The notes under the pieces are model-generated. The model was given only the letters and a program-made list of their open reading frames with translations, was not told the DNA's origin and searched no databases. From NCBI GenBank assembly GCA_903928965.1, contig CAIYSZ010000046.1, positions 1-62,124 of the forward strand: a DNA stretch of 62,124 nucleotides, in the 5' to 3' direction. Positions 35,288 to 45,207 of the stretch are shown piece after piece (the first letter of the stretch is position 1; each line of letters begins with the position of its first letter). The DNA comes from an uncultured Pseudomonadota bacterium. GTDB lineage: Bacteria > Pseudomonadota > Gammaproteobacteria > Methylococcales > Methylomonadaceae. Both the position numbers and the translations under genes were made by a program.

Positions 35288-36873
35288 GTTCAGCCGACGC
35301 CGCCCCAGTGCAAACTATTGAAACCGCCGCCCCCGACAACATCAGTCCGCAACAATGGCTGGGTTTTTTCGCCATGGTGTTCGGGGTGTTCATGGCGATT
35401 TTGGACATCCAGATCGTCTCCAGCTCCCTGGAGCAAATTCAGGCCGGATTATCCGCCACCCCGGATGAAATCACCTGGGTGCAAACCGCCTATCTCATCG
35501 CCGAAGTGGTGATTATTCCGCTGTCCGGCTGGTTGGCGCGGGCGTTTTCCACCCGCATTTTGTTCCTGGTCTCCTGCGGCGGCTTCACCCTGATGAGCTT
35601 TTGCTGCGCCCTGGCCTGGAATCTTGAAGCCATGGCGGTGTTTCGCGCCCTGCAAGGCCTCACCGGCGGGGCCATGATCCCCACCGTGTTCGCGGTCATC
35701 TACACCCTGTTCCCGCCGCGGCTGCAACCCTCCATGGTGATTCTGGTCGGCATGGTGGTGATGATAGCCCCCACCGCCGGGCCGGTGCTCGGCGGTTACC
35801 TGACCGAAATAGCATCCTGGAAGGCCTTGTTCTTGGTCAATCTATTGCCCGGCCTCGTCGTCTGTCTAGCGGTATGGCGCTACGTGCACGTGGACCAACC
35901 CGACTGGAGCCTGCTTAAACAAATAGATTATCCCGGCATTTTTTATATCATACTGTTTCTCGGCGGCCTGCAATACGTATTGGAGGAAGGAGAGCGCAAC
36001 CAATGGTTCGAGGACCCGCTGATCAGCGGGCTGACCGCGCTAGCCGCCGTCTCCGCCCTAGCCATGTTTTACCGGGAACTGACCGCCGCGCATCCGGTCA
36101 TCGACTTGCGCGCCTTCGGCAACCGCAATTTCAGCGTCGGCTGCGTGCTAAGCTTCATACTCGGCGTCGGCTTGTACACCATAACCTATTTGCAGCCGGT
36201 GTATCTGGCCGGGGTCAAAGGCTTGAACAGCCTGCAAATAGGCCAATACATCATGGTCACCGGCATGTTCCAAATGTTGTCGGCCTTCGTGGTCGGCCCG
36301 CTGGCCAAACAGCTGGACTCAAGAGTCATGCTGGCGCTGGGTCTGGCCGGCTTCGCCTGGGGCTGCGAACTGAACGCCAACCTGACCCACGACGCCGGCT
36401 ACTGGGAATTTTTCTGGCCGCAAGCGGTGCGCGGCTTTTCGTTGATGTTTTGCTTCCTGCCGATCAATTCGCTAGCCCTAGGCACTCTGCCGTCCGAGGA
36501 AGTGCAAAACGCCAGCGGCCTGTACAATCTGACCCGTAATCTCGGCGGCGCCATCGGCCTGGCGGTGATGAATACCTTGATGACCCAGCAAAATAAATTT
36601 CATTACGCCGTCATGCGCGAACACGTCACCGCCGGTTCTCCGCCGGCCGAAGCGCTCCTAGGCGCGCTACGCGCCAGATTCACCGCCGCCGGACTGCCGA
36701 ACCCCGACATCGCGGCGCTAAAACAAGTGTACGGACTATTGATGCGCGAAGCGCAAGTAATGACCATGAACGACTTGTACCAAGTTCTGGCCGCGTTATT
36801 CCTGCTAGCGCTATTCCTGATGCCCTGGGTCAACAAGGTCGCCGCCGACGCCGGCCCGGCCGGCGGGCATTGA
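35284..36873 (+). CDS. EmrB-type MFS multidrug transporter (DHA2 family)
   Basis: The 529-residue, 14-helix drug:proton antiporter has the DHA2 motifs MAILDIQIVSSSLEQIQAGL in TM1, EITWVQTAYLIAEVVIIPLS in TM2 and GPVLGGYL in TM5 (motif C). It extrudes hydrophobic toxic compounds through the adaptor and outer-membrane channel. Its start overlaps the adaptor stop. The regulator is the divergent TetR protein. Confidence 0.92.
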   Translation: MSSADAAPVQTIETAAPDNISPQQWLGFFAMVFGVFMAILDIQIVSSSLEQIQAGLSATPDEITWVQTAYLIAEVVIIPLSGWLARAFSTRILFLVSCGGFTLMSFCCALAWNLEAMAVFRALQGLTGGAMIPTVFAVIYTLFPPRLQPSMVILVGMVVMIAPTAGPVLGGYLTEIASWKALFLVNLLPGLVVCLAVWRYVHVDQPDWSLLKQIDYPGIFYIILFLGGLQYVLEEGERNQWFEDPLISGLTALAAVSALAMFYRELTAAHPVIDLRAFGNRNFSVGCVLSFILGVGLYTITYLQPVYLAGVKGLNSLQIGQYIMVTGMFQMLSAFVVGPLAKQLDSRVMLALGLAGFAWGCELNANLTHDAGYWEFFWPQAVRGFSLMFCFLPINSLALGTLPSEEVQNASGLYNLTRNLGGAIGLAVMNTLMTQQNKFHYAVMREHVTAGSPPAEALLGALRARFTAAGLPNPDIAALKQVYGLLMREAQVMTMNDLYQVLAALFLLALFLMPWVNKVAADAGPAGGH

Positions 36874-36915
36874 CACATCCTTGTGTAACAGCCAATTTTT
36901 AAAATAATCGTTAAT

Positions 36916-38097
36916 TTAGGCGTCATGAATTTCAATTCCCTCAACCCGTCTATCCCGCCTTTTACCCACCCCAACCCAAGCCAGCAACCACGCCAACAAA
37001 CTAACCCCGGCCGCAATCAAAAACACCTCGCCCGCGCCGAACCGCTCCCAGGCGTAACCGCTATACAAGCTGCCGCACATGCCGCCGACGCCGTAACTGA
37101 GACTGCTGTAAAAAGCTTGCCCCTTGCCCTGGTGCCGTTCGCCGAAATAGCGCATTAGAAATTGCACCGCCACCAAGTGAGTGACGCCAAAACTGGCGGC
37201 GTGCAATAATTGAGCGCCGATCAAACATAGAATTTGATCGACGTAAACCGCCACCAGCCACCAGCGGGCGCCGGTCAACAGCAAACTCCACAGCAACAGA
37301 GAGCGCAAACTAAAGCGCCGGGTGAGGCGATTCGCAACCATGAACAGCAACACCTCCGCGCCCACTCCAAGCGCCCACAAACCGCCAGTCATCTGAGAGC
37401 TATAATGATGCTGCTGTAAATAAACCGAGAAAAAAACATAATACGGCCCGTGCACGATTTGCAGCAAAAAATACACGCCAAAAAACGCCCACACCTCTTT
37501 ATTCGCCAACACCCGCCCCAGGCCGAGTTCTTCCCCCTGCGCCTTAAGCCGCGCCGGCGCATCCGGCGTCACCAGCGCGCACAGCCAACTCAGCGCCATC
37601 AAACCCAGTATGATATGCGGCACATAAGCCACGCTGATAGCGTCCAACGCCAGACCCACGCCGTATACGGCGGCGATAAACCCCATGGAACCCCACAAGC
37701 GCACCTTGCCGTAGCGATGCGGGACGTCGCGCAAATGAAACAAAGTAGCCGCCTCGAATTGCGGCAAGCAGGCATTCCAAAAAAAACTGAACGCCGCTGT
37801 CAAGGCGGCGTAACACCAAAAATCCGCCGCCAGCCATAAGAAACCGCTAAACGCCGCCGCCGCCAGCAAGCTAGTGACGCGCACCAACAACAAGCGCTTG
37901 CCGCCATGATCGGCCAACCAGCCCCAAATATACGGGGCGACCACCCGCGTCGCCACCAAGAGCGCGGTCAACTCGCCAATGCGCCGCGCGTCAAAGCCCG
38001 CGTGCTTAAGAAACAAACTCCAATACGGAAGCAACACCCCCAGCGCGGCGAAATAACAAGCGTAAAACGCCGACAACCGCCAATAAGGAACCGCCAT
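36916..38097 (-). CDS. MFS transporter of the HcaT/3-phenylpropionate-transporter-like family
   Basis: The protein has about 393 residues and twelve helices, starting [35 protein letters not shown] and APYIWGWLADHGGKR resemble the HcaT/LacY-like subgroup (MFS_1_like). The ATG overlaps the aroC stop as ATGA; the longer open frame lies inside aroC. Orthologues next to aroC or prmB genes are common and usually uncharacterised, so substrate and direction are unknown. Confidence 0.85.
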   Translation of the reverse strand: MAVPYWRLSAFYACYFAALGVLLPYWSLFLKHAGFDARRIGELTALLVATRVVAPYIWGWLADHGGKRLLLVRVTSLLAAAAFSGFLWLAADFWCYAALTAAFSFFWNACLPQFEAATLFHLRDVPHRYGKVRLWGSMGFIAAVYGVGLALDAISVAYVPHIILGLMALSWLCALVTPDAPARLKAQGEELGLGRVLANKEVWAFFGVYFLLQIVHGPYYVFFSVYLQQHHYSSQMTGGLWALGVGAEVLLFMVANRLTRRFSLRSLLLWSLLLTGARWWLVAVYVDQILCLIGAQLLHAASFGVTHLVAVQFLMRYFGERHQGKGQAFYSSLSYGVGGMCGSLYSGYAWERFGAGEVFLIAAGVSLLAWLLAWVGVGKRRDRRVEGIEIHDA

Positions 38098-39191
38098 CAA
38101 CGCAGCAACGGCAATCCTGAATGCACGCCCGCATTCTGCGCCCGCTGGCGCAACACGTGATCCATCAGCACTAGCGCCGTCATCGCCTCGGCTATCGGCG
38201 TGGCGCGGATACCGACGCACGGGTCGTGCCGGCCCTCGGTGACCACTTCAATAGGCTCGCCTTGCAAATTAATGCTACGCCCCGGCAAACGCAGGCTAGA
38301 GGTTGGTTTCAGCGCAATGCGCGCCACAATATCCTGCCCGCTGGAAATACCGCCCAAAATGCCGCCGGCGTGATTGCTTAAAAATCCTTCCGGAGTCATT
38401 TCATCCCTAAACCTCGTACCCTTGGCGGAGACGCAAGCAAAACCATCGCCGATTTCCACCCCTTTCACCGCGTTGATGCTCATCAACGCATAAGCCAGTT
38501 CCGCGTCCAGACGGTCGAAAACCGGCTCGCCCAAACCCGGCGGCGGATTAGTGACCACCACCTCGATCTTGGCCCCGATAGACTCGCCCTCCTTACGCAA
38601 GGCGTCCATATAGCTTTCCAGGTCCGCCACCAAACCGGCGTCGGGACAAAAAAACGGATTGTTATCCACCTCCGCCCAATCAAAATTAGCCGGATTGATA
38701 CACAACGGACCCAATTGGCTTAAAAAGCCTCGGATTTGCATACCGAATTCCCGCGCCAAATATTTTTTGGCCACCGCCCCGGCCGCCACCCGCATTGCCG
38801 TCTCCCGCGCCGACGACCGGCCGCCGCCGCGGTAATCGCGAAAGCCATATTTATGCTGATACGTGTAATCGGCGTGGCCGGGCCGAAAACTGCCGGCGAT
38901 TTTCGCGTAATCCTTGGATCGCTGATCAGTGTTCTCAATCAACAAACCGATCGGCGTGCCGGTGGTCAACCCTTCAAACACGCCGGACAAAATCTTCACT
39001 TCGTCCGCCTCCCGCCGCTGCGTGGTATGCCGTGACGTACCCGGCTTGCGCCGGTCCAGATCGATTTGTATGTCCGCCTCGCATAAAGGCAAACCCGGCG
39101 GGCAACCGTCGATAATCGCGCCAAGCGCGAGGCCATGGCTCTCGCCGAAGGTAGTGACGGTGAATAATTTACCTATGCTGTTTCCTGACAT
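38097..39191 (-). CDS. aroC: Chorismate synthase
   Basis: This FMN-dependent enzyme makes chorismate from EPSP, the last step of the shikimate pathway. The 364 residues begin [20 protein letters not shown], the diagnostic N-terminus. [19 protein letters not shown] and [20 protein letters not shown] are also invariant family segments. It overlaps prmB upstream by 19 bases and the MFS gene downstream by four, so the three are probably one transcript. Confidence 0.97.
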   Translation of the reverse strand: MSGNSIGKLFTVTTFGESHGLALGAIIDGCPPGLPLCEADIQIDLDRRKPGTSRHTTQRREADEVKILSGVFEGLTTGTPIGLLIENTDQRSKDYAKIAGSFRPGHADYTYQHKYGFRDYRGGGRSSARETAMRVAAGAVAKKYLAREFGMQIRGFLSQLGPLCINPANFDWAEVDNNPFFCPDAGLVADLESYMDALRKEGESIGAKIEVVVTNPPPGLGEPVFDRLDAELAYALMSINAVKGVEIGDGFACVSAKGTRFRDEMTPEGFLSNHAGGILGGISSGQDIVARIALKPTSSLRLPGRSINLQGEPIEVVTEGRHDPCVGIRATPIAEAMTALVLMDHVLRQRAQNAGVHSGLPLLR

Positions 39192-40120
39192 GATAATGCG
39201 TGTACAAAGATTGAATGATAATCGTGCAATTGCCCGGCGCTCAGCAAAAACACCCCGTCGCCGCCCTTGGCGAACTCAAGCCAACAAAATGGAACCTCCG
39301 GGCACAAATCAGCCAGGGTCTGGGCGCTGCTGCCGACCTCGACCACTAAAATGCCATGCTCGGCCAGATAATCCGGCGCAGCCGCCAGAATCCGCAACAC
39401 CAAATCCAGCCCGTTTTCGCCGCCTTTGAAGCCCAGCTCCGGTTCCGCGTGGAATTCCGCCGGCAAGCCGCGCCACTCGGCCAAACTGACGTACGGGGGA
39501 TTGCTGACGATAATATCGTAGGGCTTGCGCGGCAACTGCGAGAACAAATCCGAGCGGCATAAAGTCACCTGCTCCCCGAGCTCATGTTTCTCGACGTTAA
39601 TCCGCGCCACGGCCAACGCATCCGCGGAAATATCCGCCGCGTCCACTTGCGCCTCCGGAAAGGCGTAAGCGCAAGCAATGGCGATGCAGCCGCCGCCGGT
39701 GCACAGGTCCAGCACGTTAAGCACCTGCTCCGGCTCAATCCAGGGTTCAAAATGATTGCCGATTAGCTCGGCGATAGGCGAACGCGGCACCAATACCCGC
39801 TCGTCTACGTAAAACGCCAAACCGGCGAATAACGCCTCGTGCGTCAAATACGCGGACGGCTTGCGCTCGTTAATCCGTCGTTCGATAATCTCGAACACCG
39901 CTTGCCGCTCATTCAGCGTCAACACGCTATCCAAAAACACGTTCGGCAAATCGTAAGGTTGCCCTAAGGTATGCAACACCAAGGCGGCGGACTCGTCCAG
40001 GGCGGTCTGCACGCCATGGCCTAGAAAAATATTCGCCGCCACGAACCGGCTCGCTCCCCAGCGGATATAATCCTTGATGCGGGTCAGCGTATGAATGACA
40101 TCGGAAGCGCTCGTGTTCAT
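39173..40120 (-). CDS. prmB: 50S ribosomal protein L3 N5-glutamine methyltransferase
   Basis: The 315-residue SAM-dependent methyltransferase modifies a Gln side chain of ribosomal protein L3. It has an SAM-binding region [20 protein letters not shown] and the glutamine-binding catalytic motif VSNPPYV. The N-terminal [20 protein letters not shown] and [18 protein letters not shown] distinguish PrmB from PrmC. The aroC-prmB linkage is widespread in gammaproteobacteria. Confidence 0.95.
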   Translation of the reverse strand: MNTSASDVIHTLTRIKDYIRWGASRFVAANIFLGHGVQTALDESAALVLHTLGQPYDLPNVFLDSVLTLNERQAVFEIIERRINERKPSAYLTHEALFAGLAFYVDERVLVPRSPIAELIGNHFEPWIEPEQVLNVLDLCTGGGCIAIACAYAFPEAQVDAADISADALAVARINVEKHELGEQVTLCRSDLFSQLPRKPYDIIVSNPPYVSLAEWRGLPAEFHAEPELGFKGGENGLDLVLRILAAAPDYLAEHGILVVEVGSSAQTLADLCPEVPFCWLEFAKGGDGVFLLSAGQLHDYHSIFVHALSCQETA

Positions 40121-40227
40121 CTTTAAATTCAGGCTAAAAGAGTCGTCATTCTACCGCAAAGCGGCGGCGCGACAAACCGGCGCAATCTTGGTATATTAGC
40201 CAAAAGACCAACCGTAAACCGCCGCGT

Positions 40228-40812
40228 ATGACTAAACAGCCGTTCACCGCAATGCTTACCCTGGCCGCGCTCGCCCTCGGCGGCTGCGCCTTGGACCCCA
40301 AAACCGCCAGCCCGCCGGAAATCGCCGCCAACACCGATTACCGGCAAAACCCGCAGCGGCAACAGCATTGGAAAGGGCCGGAAATTATCAACCGCCGTTA
40401 TCGCAGCTTGTTTTACGGCTACGACACCGTTTACTCCCGCCTCGCCGCGCAACGCGAAGCCAATGGCGAAACCAGCTATCAAATATTGATCGACGTTTTC
40501 TACGGAGACCGCAATAAACGCGATTACTCGCAAGTCAAGCTCGCCAACGGCTCCGTGTTGCCGGTGCATACCCGCGAGCATATATACATGCAATGCGATT
40601 TTTTCAACACCTTGGTCTATGCCTGCCTGTTCCGCGACCGGGCATCCATAGACCTAAGCCCGGCGGAATTGCAAGCCGGCTTGGCCAGCGGCCTGAATTT
40701 GCAACTTGGCTCCGCCAGCGCCGATTTCGACCCCTTCACCGTCCCCGCCAACTACTTCGCCGGATTCGTGCAAGCCGTGGAGCATCCGGAGACGGCAAAC
40801 AAGGAGGATTAA
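40228..40812 (+). CDS. Hypothetical lipoprotein
   Basis: The 194-residue protein has a lipoprotein signal peptide with lipobox LALGGC (Cys about 20). I do not recognise the mature domain; it contains NYRQNP-like and SRLAAQREANGETSYQILID segments and HTREHIYMQCDFFNTLVYAC. It stops 76 bases before comEC on the same strand. It is probably anchored in the outer membrane. Confidence 0.7.
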   Translation: MTKQPFTAMLTLAALALGGCALDPKTASPPEIAANTDYRQNPQRQQHWKGPEIINRRYRSLFYGYDTVYSRLAAQREANGETSYQILIDVFYGDRNKRDYSQVKLANGSVLPVHTREHIYMQCDFFNTLVYACLFRDRASIDLSPAELQAGLASGLNLQLGSASADFDPFTVPANYFAGFVQAVEHPETANKED

Positions 40813-40888
40813 CGAAAGAGCCGGCGCAAACCTTTCATGAAGGCCCGGCTAATTTCGTCCGCTCCGCAACGCCACAACCCACATTCCG

Positions 40889-43198
40889 ATGCTGTTATCC
40901 AGCTTGGGCTTTGCTCTTGGCATAGGCCTGACCGAACAACTCGCCCGGCTCCCCGGCATTTTTCAGCTTGGCCTGCTCGCCGCCTTCGCCGCGCTGGCCT
41001 GGCGGCTGCGCGCCTACCCCTTGGTTTGGTTGACGCTAGGCGTCATCTGGGCCTCATGGCGCGGCCAAGACATGCTCGGCCACTTATTGCGCGAAGATCA
41101 AGCCGGCATTTACCGTATCCAAGGCTGCATTGACGGCCTCCCAAACTCAAGCCCGCGCGGCGACAACCTGCAATTTGAATTCGCCAGCGACCGAAGCGGC
41201 TTTCCGCATAAACTGAGATTACTGTGGCCGCGGCCGCCGCATAGTCTTGCTCCCGGCCAATGCTGGCTGCTGAGCGCCAAGCTGGAACCGCTGCACGCCA
41301 AAAGCGCCTCCGCCGCGCTGAACCCCGACATCAACCTACTTGCCCAAGGCGTAGGCGGTTCCGGCGTCGTGCTTGAACAACCTGAACCGCTGGCGCAAGG
41401 CGTGGATGACGGCCTCGGCGCGCGCTTCGCCATCTGGCGGCAACTCATCGCCACCCGCATCGCCCGCCTGGAACCATTGCAGGAACCGGAATTACTGCAA
41501 GCCCTGACCGTAGGCTGGCAAAACAGCGTCAAGCCCCAGCAATGGGACTTGTTCCGGCGCACCGGAACCACGCACTTAATCGTCATTTCCGGCTCGCATA
41601 TCGCCTTGGTCGCCGGCCTCTGTTTTCTGCTGGCCAAACGGCTATGGCTACGCCTGGGTTGGCCAGCCTTTAGCCCCGACCGCATCGCCGCGGCCGCGGC
41701 CGGTCTGGCCGCCTTGCTCTATTCCGGGTTGGCGGGCTATTCCGTACCCACCCTGCGCGCGTTGCTGATGTTGGCCTTAGCGCTAATCGCCGGCCTTGGC
41801 CGCCACCATGTCTCGGTTTGGCGTTATTGGTCGCTGGCGCTTATCTCCGTGTTGGCCTGGCAACCCTTGTCGGTGCTGGTTCCCGGTTTTTGGCTATCTT
41901 TCGTCGCGGTAGCCTGCTTATTTTATATCGGCGACTCGCGCCTGCGCCGTCCCCAGCCTTTAACCGCTCTTTTGCTTGCCCAATGCGCCGTATTTCTCGG
42001 ACTAGCCCCGCTTACCTTGCTATTTTTTCAGCAAATTTCCGTAATAGCTCCCCTCGCCAACCTGATCGCCGCGCCATGGGTGGGATTTCTCATCGCCCCG
42101 CTAGCGCTGGGCGGCGTTCTAGGCCTGTTGGTCTGGCCGCCGGCGGGACTTGTCCTGCTGCGTTGCGCCGACTACCTGCTGCAACGCCTGTTGCAGTGCC
42201 TTGAACGAATCGCGGAACTGCCCTGGGCCAATCAATATTTCGCCAAACCAACCCCGGCGGGGCTCGCTCTGTCCGCCGCCGGGGTTTTGTTGCTCTTGGC
42301 CCCGCGCGGCGTACCGGCGCGCTATCTAGGCCTCGCGCTGTGCTTGCCGCTCTGGCTGCGCGCGCCGGAACGGCCGGAATTCGGCCAAATTCGCCTCACC
42401 GTATTCGACGTTGGCCAAGGCTTGGCGGTATTGGCGCAAACCCGCCGCCATAATCTGCTGTTCGATACCGGCCTGCCGCCCGCAAACGGCTCCGCCTCCG
42501 CCGGATTAACAGACCAACTGCGCCGCCTAGACGCCGTTCCATTACACGTATTGGTAGTCAGTCACGCCGACAACGACCATAGCGGCGGCGCGGCGGCTAT
42601 ATTGGAACATATTCCGCCGCGGCAGGTTTACAGCAGCGCCGCGCCCTGGGCGGAGCTGGCGCAAGGCGACTATTGCCGCGAAGGACAACATTGGAATTGG
42701 GATGGCGTCGATTTCGCCATGCTATCGCCGCCTAATCCTAGGTATTTCGCCAAGGAAAACGACAATGCCTGCGTATTGCACATCCACGCCAAACAGGACA
42801 ATGCCTTATTGACAGCCGACATAGAACAAGCCGCCGAAACCTGGCTCGCCGCCCATTACCGCCAAAGCCTGCATAGCGCGATATTGCTAGCGCCGCATCA
42901 CGGCAGCAACAGCTCGTCGAATATGGCGTTTTTAAGCCAAGTCAAGCCTGAATACGTGCTCATATCCGCCGGCTACCGTAACCGTTACGGCTTTCCGCAT
43001 CCCGCGCCGCTCGCCCGCTACCAAGCCCTAACCGCGCAATGCCTAAACACCGCCGCGGATGGCGAACTCAGTCTGGAAACCCGGCGGGACGGCATAGTTC
43101 TAAGCGCGGAAAAACTGAGGAAAGCGCATTACTGGTCGCCGCCGCCGCCGACCGCATGTCTGGAAATGGCGGGTAGCGGCGCGCCAGCGCGAAATTAG
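40889..43198 (+). CDS. comEC: ComEC/Rec2-type DNA internalisation protein
   Basis: This 769-residue inner-membrane channel protein carries single-stranded DNA into the cytoplasm during natural transformation. An N-terminal helix pair and DUF4131 (about 1-180) are followed by the competence domain (RRTGTTHLIVISGSHIALVA is its signature) and a C-terminal metallo-beta-lactamase-like domain with VSHADNDHSGGAAAIL and LAPHHGSNSSSN. The Shine-Dalgarno site is poor. The gene is complete, so transformation ability is plausible if pili and comEA exist elsewhere. It overlaps the convergent globin gene by four bases. Confidence 0.94.
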   Translation: MLLSSLGFALGIGLTEQLARLPGIFQLGLLAAFAALAWRLRAYPLVWLTLGVIWASWRGQDMLGHLLREDQAGIYRIQGCIDGLPNSSPRGDNLQFEFASDRSGFPHKLRLLWPRPPHSLAPGQCWLLSAKLEPLHAKSASAALNPDINLLAQGVGGSGVVLEQPEPLAQGVDDGLGARFAIWRQLIATRIARLEPLQEPELLQALTVGWQNSVKPQQWDLFRRTGTTHLIVISGSHIALVAGLCFLLAKRLWLRLGWPAFSPDRIAAAAAGLAALLYSGLAGYSVPTLRALLMLALALIAGLGRHHVSVWRYWSLALISVLAWQPLSVLVPGFWLSFVAVACLFYIGDSRLRRPQPLTALLLAQCAVFLGLAPLTLLFFQQISVIAPLANLIAAPWVGFLIAPLALGGVLGLLVWPPAGLVLLRCADYLLQRLLQCLERIAELPWANQYFAKPTPAGLALSAAGVLLLLAPRGVPARYLGLALCLPLWLRAPERPEFGQIRLTVFDVGQGLAVLAQTRRHNLLFDTGLPPANGSASAGLTDQLRRLDAVPLHVLVVSHADNDHSGGAAAILEHIPPRQVYSSAAPWAELAQGDYCREGQHWNWDGVDFAMLSPPNPRYFAKENDNACVLHIHAKQDNALLTADIEQAAETWLAAHYRQSLHSAILLAPHHGSNSSSNMAFLSQVKPEYVLISAGYRNRYGFPHPAPLARYQALTAQCLNTAADGELSLETRRDGIVLSAEKLRKAHYWSPPPPTACLEMAGSGAPARN

Positions 43199-43584
43199 CG
43201 GCCCAATACCTCGCCGCGCACGCTTTCGACCAAAGCCGCGGCTTCCTGAATCAACTCTTGCGGTACGTTCAACTCAACCAGAGTCGCGGCCAAATCTTCC
43301 ACCACCGCATCGAAATGGCTATCGTCCAAACCCAGTTTCACTAAACGCGCATGCCCGTCGCGCAAGGAACGGCCTTGATAACTATTCGGCCCGCCAAACG
43401 CCACAGCCATAAACGCTTTCAAATGCGCCGCTTGTTTAGCCATGTCGGTTTTTTCAAAAAACCGGTTGATCCGGTAATCATTTAACACCTTATCGTAGAA
43501 TAAATCGACCGCCGCGTTGACCGCCGCCTCTCCGCCAATTCTCTCGTAAAGTGATGCTTGTTCGATAACGTCGGATTCTGTCAT
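43195..43584 (-). CDS. glbN: Group I truncated haemoglobin
   Basis: The 129-residue trHbN-like globin begins ASLYERIGGEAAVNAAVDLF. The Tyr in LFYDKVL fits the B10 position, and His78 in RSLRDGHARL is the likely proximal haem ligand. AFGGPNSYQGRSL is typical of group I. Such proteins bind oxygen and detoxify nitric oxide. AGAGGGG precedes the ATG. It is monocistronic by layout, with its own 170-base upstream gap. Confidence 0.93.
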   Translation of the reverse strand: MTESDVIEQASLYERIGGEAAVNAAVDLFYDKVLNDYRINRFFEKTDMAKQAAHLKAFMAVAFGGPNSYQGRSLRDGHARLVKLGLDDSHFDAVVEDLAATLVELNVPQELIQEAAALVESVRGEVLGR

Positions 43585-43754
43585 ATTCCCCTCTCTGAAT
43601 TTATTTTAGTTTTTCACTGCATGCGCCGGAAAACAGCATCCAAACGCCACAGGCGCGCAAATGATAACCCATAATAGTTTTGAAGCAAAACTATTTCGGT
43701 ATATTTCCAGTTTAAGCTTGGGCTTTAATGCCCGCTTCGCGCCGCCAACCGCCT

Positions 43755-44978
43755 TCAAAACTTCAAATTCAGACTGACCGAAAACATGGAAAAACTAAAA
43801 TTATCCAGCGCCGTGCCACCGCCGCCGGAAAACCCCCAAGCCCGCTCGCGCTGGTAAAAATCAACGCCGCCGGAGACCTTCAAGCGGTCGAAAAACATCC
43901 TGGAGATATGCATGCCGCCGCCGATCGCGCCGAAACCCGCCAACCGGTAATCCGAGGATAAAAACGCCGACGGTTGGCCCGTCACGATAAGTTGGTAAAA
44001 GTCGGCGGAATTTTGGCTATAGTAACGCGCGCGCGGCGTTAACATCCAACCGCCCCACACCGGTTGCAGCCAAGACAACTCAAAAGTGTGTGAATCCAAA
44101 CCCCAACTGTCGGCATAAAAACGGTAATCCGCATGCAAGGACGCTGCGTTCAATTCTTCAAAATTGCGTACGTAATTCAGTAACAAGCCCACCTGATTAC
44201 GATTGCTCGGTCTACGCTCATGCACCCATTGCGGATAGGGTTGCGAAAAAAACGCCACCGGGTCGTAAACATATTTATAGGGGTCGGTCAGATAGCCGGC
44301 GTTATAGGCATAGGTCACATTCGCCTGAATCAGCGAATCTTTGTCCAGGATGCGTGTCAGGCCCAGCATGCCTTGATTAGTCTCCTTATCGCCGCCGTTT
44401 TGCGAGGTACGCACCTTAACGCCATTGATAGCCTGAATTTCCCACACCTGATCCGAAGCGTAACCGTAACCGGCGGTCAGCGTCGTCATTTTGTTGTCAA
44501 AATCCCAACGGCTGCTCAAATTGAAAAAATTCGACTCGTAATCGTTTTCGCTGGAACGCCCTACATCTAAATCCAAGGTCGCCTTATCCAAAGCGTAGGT
44601 AGCGTTAATGTCAATAGCGTCGCGTACGTCGCTGATGGAGGCGCTGGACAAACATTGGCGCAAATCGCCTAAGGAAGGACCCTTGCAATTGCCGGCGTTC
44701 ACTCGGCCGATGCCAATCGGCGAAGCCCCGGTAATCACATCTTTCACCCCATGCAAGCGCAGGCTCAGCTTATCGTTGACCACTAAATTCGCCGCCGCTT
44801 GATACACATCGACCTTCATGCGGCCATTGCTTTCCGCGTAGCGGCTGAAATTAGTGTCTATGGACAAATCCTCCGGCGACAATTCCGCCCGCGCCTCCGG
44901 ACACAAACCGGGCAAGGCCAAGGCGGCGGCGGCGAAGGCGCCCAACAAACTCGAAGCGCCGGCGTTAGTTACAGCCAC
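43755..44978 (-). CDS. DUF3570 domain outer-membrane-like protein
   Basis: The product has about 407 residues. The signal peptide (LLGAFAAAALALPG) precedes a region rich in alternating aromatic strands, such as FSRYAESNGRMKVDVYQA and DVGRSSENDYESNFFNLSSR, and ends in FSMFSVSLNLKF with a terminal Phe. This fits an outer-membrane beta-barrel. I start at GTG 44978, which has GGAGGGGG upstream and overlaps the DUF4266 stop; ATG 44999 or 45053 are alternatives. DUF3570 genes regularly follow DUF4266 and TlpA-like genes, as here. Function is unknown. Confidence 0.85.
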   Translation of the reverse strand: MAVTNAGASSLLGAFAAAALALPGLCPEARAELSPEDLSIDTNFSRYAESNGRMKVDVYQAAANLVVNDKLSLRLHGVKDVITGASPIGIGRVNAGNCKGPSLGDLRQCLSSASISDVRDAIDINATYALDKATLDLDVGRSSENDYESNFFNLSSRWDFDNKMTTLTAGYGYASDQVWEIQAINGVKVRTSQNGGDKETNQGMLGLTRILDKDSLIQANVTYAYNAGYLTDPYKYVYDPVAFFSQPYPQWVHERRPSNRNQVGLLLNYVRNFEELNAASLHADYRFYADSWGLDSHTFELSWLQPVWGGWMLTPRARYYSQNSADFYQLIVTGQPSAFLSSDYRLAGFGAIGGGMHISRMFFDRLKVSGGVDFYQRERAWGFSGGGGTALDNFSFSMFSVSLNLKF

Positions 44979-45198
44979 ATCCGCCCCCTCCCAAGCCATA
45001 GCCGCCGCTGGCGGCTTCCTTGGAATCGTATGTATGATGCATGATTTCCGCATCCAAGCGATCGGGTTGCAGCGCCATCTGCGGCCTAGCCAGGCTGCCG
45101 CGCTGCCAAGGCGCCACCTGCGTGGCGCAACCGTATAAAATTATCAAGCCGCATCCTAGCAATAGGCGCAAACCGACACCGACCTTCCCTCGCATCAA
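44965..45198 (-). CDS. DUF4266 small lipoprotein
   Basis: The 77-residue protein has a lipoprotein signal (LLLGCGLIILYGC) and the strongly conserved family body APWQRGSLARPQMALQPD, IMHHTYDSKEAASGG and a C-terminal GGGGCGCN. The two terminal Cys residues flank one Gly and could bind metal or receive an oxidised partner from the neighbouring thioredoxin-like protein. It overlaps DUF3570 and follows the TlpA-like gene by nine bases, so the three form one operon. Confidence 0.88.
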   Translation of the reverse strand: MMRGKVGVGLRLLLGCGLIILYGCATQVAPWQRGSLARPQMALQPDRLDAEIMHHTYDSKEAASGGYGLGGGGCGCN

Positions 45199-45207
45199 GC
45201 CATTCCT

